From Oryza sativa Japonica Group (lineage: Eukaryota; Streptophyta; Magnoliopsida; Poales; Poaceae): a stretch of DNA of 64,000 bases. A program made the position numbers and the translations under genes. Shown here one piece after another: positions 59,045 through 64,000 of the stretch. The notes under the pieces are model-generated. The model saw nothing but the letters and a program-made list of their open reading frames with translations. It was not told the DNA's origin and searched no databases. How positions within the stretch are numbered: position 1 is the first letter of the stretch; each line of letters begins with the position of its first letter. The DNA lies in assembly GCF_034140825.1 (NCBI RefSeq), contig NC_089039.1, positions 565,501-629,500 of the forward strand. Direction: 5' to 3'.

Positions 59045-59119
59045 CATCAATACTTCTCTTTTACTTGGTATATGTTTGATCTTGAAGTGTTGGAATTTAC
59101 CTTTCATTGTCTACAAACG
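59045..59119. repeat. Tandem unit 2, resumed after the insertion
   Basis: It matches 57455-57537 (GAAGTGTTGGAATTTACC, TCTACAAACG) with a few changes. Before the insertion the two units were adjacent. Confidence 0.85.
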
Positions 59120-59508
59120 CCGTAAAATCTATCTATTATATACTAAAAGTCCATTAAACTCCCTACAAACGCTCTTAAGCTGCCACGTGTCTCCCTCAAA
59201 ACACTCTCAACTTGCCACGTGGCGTAACGAGAGGAATTCAGCACCTCGTAGGGCCCGCACATTATTTCCATAAATATATGTACGTGTACACAAGGCAAGA
59301 TTTGAAATCTATCTAAAAGCAAAACATGTACTTGTCGTGAACGAACATAGATTAGTTACATATTTGTGTGTGAGAGGCAATATTCCAAATCTCTCAAAGC
59401 AAAACATTCCAAATCTCAAAAAGCAAAATTTAGATCACTAGGAAAGATTATTAATTGCAACAAGGATTAGTTCCATATACATGAGACAATATTCGTAAGG
59501 CTTGCATG

Positions 59509-59519
59509 CATATATATAC
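59509..59519 (+). promoter_or_regulatory. TATA box of the RPA1-like gene
   Basis: CATATATATACACC precedes a leader exon with three GAAGAAGTC(GATTCC) phrases (about 59554-59616) and a donor-like AAG/GTATAT at about 59650. Confidence 0.55.
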
Positions 59520-59656
59520 ACCCCGCCAGCATGCGACATTAGTCGATTCCGGAAGAAGTCGATTCCGACGACGGAGCAGAAGAAGTCGATTCCGGCGGAC
59601 GGAGCAGAAGAAGTCTGCGGCACCTTGCGAATCATCTTTGGCATAAGAAGGTATAT

Positions 59657-60008
59657 CACGCACCCACAAAAGAACACAATCATGACATCATCTAATCATG
59701 ATCTTGCAGCTAGGAAATAACATATGCATCTATACAGTTTTGTCATCATATTTTCAGCAGAAGAAACTAACATTGCACCTACAAAAGAACACAATTACGA
59801 TATCCTGTATTAGTTAGAGGTACATTATGTTGCATCTATGTATACAATTTTGTCAATTTTTTTTCCAGCACAAAAAAGTAACCTTGCACCTATCAAAGAA
59901 CACAATTATGAGAGTTTGTATTAATTAGTTCTATAAAATAACATAAACATGTATACGACTCTCTGTCAAATTTGTTTAGTAACTATATGCAGTACTACTC
60001 ATTTGCAG
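59657..60008. repeat. Triplicated 112-bp unit in the leader intron, each with an acceptor-like end
   Basis: Units start near 59657, 59770 and 59882 with GCACCTACAAAAGAACACAA-like phrases, and each ends in a pyrimidine tract with CAG (TTTTCAG, TTTTCCAG, TTTGCAG). The last CAG (60006-60008) is the acceptor used for the ATG exon. Confidence 0.75.
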
Positions 60009-60013
60009 ATAAC

Positions 60014-63000
60014 ATGGCACCTAGCAATTTGATTACTGCATTAACACCAAAGAACGATAGGTGGAGAATCAAAGTAAAAGTTATTAGGCTATGGGATGCG
60101 GTTAATCCTACAATGGTTGATGAGTTCTATGGTATACAGATGATTGTACTAGATGCAGAGGTATGATTGTTGTAAACATGTGATTTAATATATTGTTCTA
60201 TTATGTAAATACTATTTTTTTGGTGCAGGGCAACTCAATACATGTCTCTATCTCAAAGCAATTGGCGAACCACTTCAGGCCAAAAATTAAGATTAACTCA
60301 ATATATACTTTTAAAAATTTCAAAGTTATGGAACATGATAAATACCGTGTCCTAAAAAACAATCTGAAAATCCTTTTTTATCATGATACCATAGTAAAAG
60401 AGGTAAAATCAAAAAGACAATGTTTCTTGGACTATTACTTCGAGTTTACAGACAGGAAAACATTAAGGAGTAGGTTGAATAAAGATCAACAGTTATCAGG
60501 TATGTGCATAATCTTACTTCTTTTAAACATTGTTATTTGTACTAAAGACCTGTTTGTATTTAGATGTGATTGGCTTACTTAGCGGGATGAAGCCGATCGA
60601 GCAAAGAATGCTAGGAAAAAACACAAGCAGGGAGAGGGTTTGCAACATGCGTGAAATTGAACTCCTTTTATTAGAGTAAGATTGTTGTCTGCAAATTTAA
60701 ACCAGCACTAATACTTTCTATGTGGTATATTTTACATGACTTTATTGCATTTGTAGGGGAGAAAAAGTTAAAATTACTCTATGGGGAGATATTTTAGCAA
60801 ATATGGTTGACGACGATTTGCTTGGGAAGCAAACTGTGTTCATCGCCACTGGACTTCTGGTTAAAGAATATGAAAGTGAGGATGTTATTTTTTTCTAATT
60901 TAACGTACTTATAGTTTTAGTAAACTAACGACATTGATCATTTAGAATTATTATCATTTGGAGTAACAAGTTCAACAGAAGTTTTTTTGGATATGGAAAT
61001 TCCTGCAAGCATGGAAATATTGAGCAGGTGTGCAGTAGTAGCATTTAAATTCATATATATTTGTTGATTTGTCTAAAATTATCTGATGGATTATATTGCA
61101 TTTTATTTATAGGCATAATGCTGAAAAGGTTTTGCCCACAATGATTGAAGTGGACGCAAGCACTCAAGGAACCATTGAAGAGCAAATGTTCTACAATAGA
61201 AAGACATTGAAAGAAATAACAGAATTGCGATATAGTAATATACAACAGAAGGTACATATCCATTCCTATGTTACGTTTATTTTTCATTTGTGTATTTAAT
61301 GTTGGGAAAAATCTACTTGATGGCTGATGTAATGAGCATTACCTAAATTAAGTGGTACGTTTAGTCGTGAAGTCATCTTTAGTCACTCTTTCAAGCTGAT
61401 TAGTTAACCAACATTAATTTGTTTTTTATTTAGGAATTTATATGCACAGTCAAAGCTAAAATTGAGGAGATTAAATCAAGAAATTGGTGGTATATGTCTT
61501 GCGATAAGTGCTTTTGTGGAACAAGAAAGGAATCAAATGTATACATTTGCAATTCATGCGGAAAGGAAGCAGTGAACCCAAAACCACGGTAAGCATGCTC
61601 TTCAAATTTTATTTGACATATTGTAGCAGGTATATTTACCATTAACGGCACATTGTACCAGGTATGTAATAAACCTTGAGATAAGTGACCACACTACTAG
61701 GACGACATGTACAATATTTAATGAGGAAGCAGAAAGAATATTTGGTCATAAGTCTGTGTCCACCATGCTGGAGGAACAGAATGGACAAATTGATATGATT
61801 CCTGATACAATACGTCAGATATGTGGAAGAATATTGATATTCAGATTGAAGTTGACTAAAAGGAATTTAGAAGAGTGTAAGGAAGACTACAAAGTGAACT
61901 ACACTTTTACACCTAATGAAAAGCTTGAGATGAATTATGTAAATGACAAGGCAGAAGAGGTATGACTATTTGCATTATTCTTTTTTATACATGTTATAGA
62001 TCTTATATTACAATATAAATATTAATTTGCAGTCAATGTTGAAGTACAACGATGATTATGGCTTCACTGATTTGAAAAAAATATTTTTGTAATGCATATG
62101 ATATATATATAATTATTTATTGGATGTTCTGTAGTTTGGGCAGCACAATTTTCAGGTAAAAGAAGAGCCAAAAAATGAAAGTAGTGATGATTATGAAATG
62201 AACAATCATCGCAAAACAAAGAAAGAGAGATCAAACATGAGATCTACAAAAAGATCAAACAAGGTATGTATAATTGCTTTCTTACATAACAATTCGTAAA
62301 GTTGTTTATAGTAGTACACTAATAATGATGTTTTATAGGAACCATACATTACCGATTCTGATGGGAAAACAAATGAAAAGGCAATCACAATCGATGATGA
62401 TTCCGAAGAATCACTTGATGATTATTTTGATGAAGAATACAATAAAAAGGTTACCCAGGAGAGTACAAAGACAAATCCTTCTAAAAGAAGAGTTACAAGA
62501 CGCTTTAAAATAGCTAACAAGGTACTTCATTTATTTACTTTCCAAATTCACTCAATTTAGTTTTCACATAAATTATTTACCATTTCAATATGGCACTATG
62601 ATATAGGCTAAGAAAGATCTTATATTACAATATAAATATTAATTTGCAGTCAATGTTGAAGTGCAATGATGATTATGGCTTCACTGATTTGCAAAAATCA
62701 GAAGATGAGGTAATATATAACAAATAAAAAATATTTTTACAATATATATTATATATATAATTATTTATTGGATGTTCTGTAGTTTGGGCAGCACAATTTT
62801 CAGATAAAAGAAGAGCCAAAAAATGAAAGTAGTGATGATTATGAAATGAACAATCATCGCAAAACAAAGAAAGAGAGATCAAACATGAGATGTACAAAAA
62901 GATCAAACAAGGTATGTATAATTGCTTTCTTATATAACAATTCGTAAAGTTATTTATAGTACTACACTAATAATGATGTTTTATAGGAACCATACATTAC

Positions 63001-64000
63001 CGATTTTGATGGGAAAACAAATGAAAAGGCAATTACAATCGATGATGATTGTGAAGAATCACTTGATGATTATTTTGATGAAGAATACAATGAAAAGGTT
63101 ACACAGGAGAGTACAAAGACGAATCCTTCTAAAAGAAGAGTTACAAGATGTTTTAAAACATCTAACAAGGTACTTCATTTATTTTACTTTCCAAATTCAC
63201 TCAATTTAGTTTTCACATAAATTATTTACCATTTCAATATGGCACTATGATATAGGCTAAGAAAGGAAAATGTTCTGAAATGAAAACTCAGAGAAATAAG
63301 GTACAATTCTTACTTTTCTTTCATATACAAAACGATTTGTCAAACTATTACTGACATGTTATATACAATTGATGGGTATTAATAGGAACCATATACTACT
63401 GATTGTGAGAAGATAGCAAATGACAAACCAATTTCGCTTGATGATGATTTTGATGAAGAATATAATAAAAATATGGTCATGGCGGACACCAGTACTTCTA
63501 AAAGAAAAGTCAGACACTACATAGGACAAACTAACATTGTACTTCATTGAGTTTTACTTTCTATTTAATGTTACCTTTCATGTTTGTCCATTAATGTCAA
63601 TATGCTATTGTGCAGGTAAGGGGAAAAGGTTGTGGAAAGAAGAGTACAAATATGGGAACTTGCACAAAAAGTGCAATTGAAAATACAATTCAAGATGATG
63701 AAGTATTTGATATATTTGTTAAATAAATCATGTATTTTAACATAAAACTTTTTTAATTAACTAACTAAGAACACAAAATTTAGGTGCATGACGGAAAAAT
63801 TGCTTCAGGAACTGCTAAAAGACCATCAAGGAAATTTATAATTTCAGATAGTGAGGTACTGCATGAGACAATTTATCAAGTTATTAATTAATATATTTTT
63901 TTTTGTAACAACTAATTTTTTTCCCATAGGATGAGCACAGCAGTAATACAAAGGTGACTGGGGACAGCACCAGCTGTAATAGTAGTAAGGAAGATATAAA
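60014..64000 (+). CDS. RPA1-like single-stranded DNA-binding protein with modular acidic/basic tail (partial)
   Basis: Start ATG at 60014. Core exons join in frame for 441 codons: 60014-60160, 60229-60499, 60564-60675, 60757-60875, 60946-61027, 61113-61251, 61434-61588, 61662-61959. They hold three OB-fold-type regions: WRIKVKVIRLWD (domain A type), KVKITLWGDIL (domain B type), and a domain C type with C4 zinc residues (CDKC, CNSC) and YVINLEISDHT. No N-terminal RPA70N domain is present. Probable tail exons, all phase 0: 62135-62263, 62339-62521, 62650-62709, 62783-62911, 62987-63169, 63256-63300, 63386-63538, 63616-63702, 63784-63855 and 63930 onward. They encode acidic strings (DDYFDEEYN) between basic ones (KRRVTR). 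Likely role: ssDNA binding, perhaps for Helitron replication. Exon choices in the tail are predicted. Confidence 0.75.
61999..63264. repeat. Tandem duplication (617-bp period) of tail exons
   Basis: Copy 1 is 61999-62615, copy 2 is 62616-63264. They are nearly identical over introns and exons. Copy 1 lacks about 35 bp around 62085, including the end and donor of the exon that survives in copy 2 at 62650-62709. The exon pair of 129 and 183 nt is present in both copies. A third, diverged relative of the 183-nt exon is at 63386-63538. Confidence 0.92.

Larger units (their letters stand above)
59128..64000 (+). mobile_element. Helitron-like element carrying an RPA1-like gene (3' end outside window)
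   Basis: After an A, the sequence starts TCTATCTATTATATAC, followed by TAAAAGTCCATTAAACTCC, of the same type as the Helitron 5' ends at 54453. An RPA1-like gene follows. Plant Helitrons are known to carry RPA1-like genes beside Rep/helicase. No Rep or helicase motif is visible in this part and the 3' CTRR end is not reached, so the element call is provisional. Alternatively the terminus belongs to a small element and the gene is independent. Confidence 0.55.

Overview
This window is plant nuclear DNA. The evidence is spliced genes with GT-AG introns, plant-only gene families (GRAS regulators, OEP16, PGRL1-type, type 2 metallothionein, RLCK-VII kinase) and a dense set of grass MITEs (at least eleven Stowaway copies), Microns in (TA)n tracts, Helitrons and a CACTA element. 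Gene content and order match my memory of the short-arm end of Oryza sativa chromosome 5 (RLCK176, RPA1C and MT2B neighbours). That placement is recollection, not a search result.

Layout. 1-5.6 kb: two tandem GRAS genes on the minus strand, the first cut by the window edge. 7.9-11.1 kb: a ten-exon DEAD-box helicase (RH17, Dbp7/DDX31 type) converging on a small RAB5IF-type membrane protein gene (11.7-13.1 kb, minus). 14.0-17.3 kb: kinetochore subunit SPC25 (minus), whose first intron appears to use a GC donor. 17.9-19.0 kb: a short Helitron with an internal repeat ladder. 19.9-21.6 kb: a PGRL1-like thylakoid protein. 22.4-24.8 kb: an RLCK-VII kinase (minus).

25-34.6 kb is gene-poor. It is packed with Stowaway MITEs, a nested CACTA, a MULE-like element with a 10-bp target duplication, a 271-bp tandem repeat and a Micron. 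35-42.6 kb carries two RPA1-type genes in tandem: a truncated, frame-broken copy, then the intact RPA1C with four zinc knuckles. 44.3-47.9 kb: a head-to-head pair, TIM9 (minus) and OEP16 (plus). 50.9-51.4 kb: metallothionein MT2B with a clear TATA box.

53.6-59.1 kb is again mobile DNA: a Helitron split by a (TA)n-flanked Micron, a long direct repeat on both sides of it, and a 1.5-kb insertion with a perfect 14-bp target duplication. From 59.1 kb a sequence with a Helitron-like 5' end carries a third RPA1-like gene. It has three OB-fold-type regions and an expanding tail of phase-0 exons, partly copied by a 617-bp tandem duplication, and it runs off the window.

The ordinary genes form no operon-like unit. 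Several (RH17, SPC25, RPA1C and its broken copy, TIM9/OEP16) share clusters of TGGGCC/T 'site II' motifs upstream, as is common for proliferation and organelle-biogenesis genes. The most unusual material is the RPA-carrying Helitron-like locus at the right end, the Micron-in-Helitron nest, and a Stowaway that supplies all but the first bases of a splice donor in OEP16.
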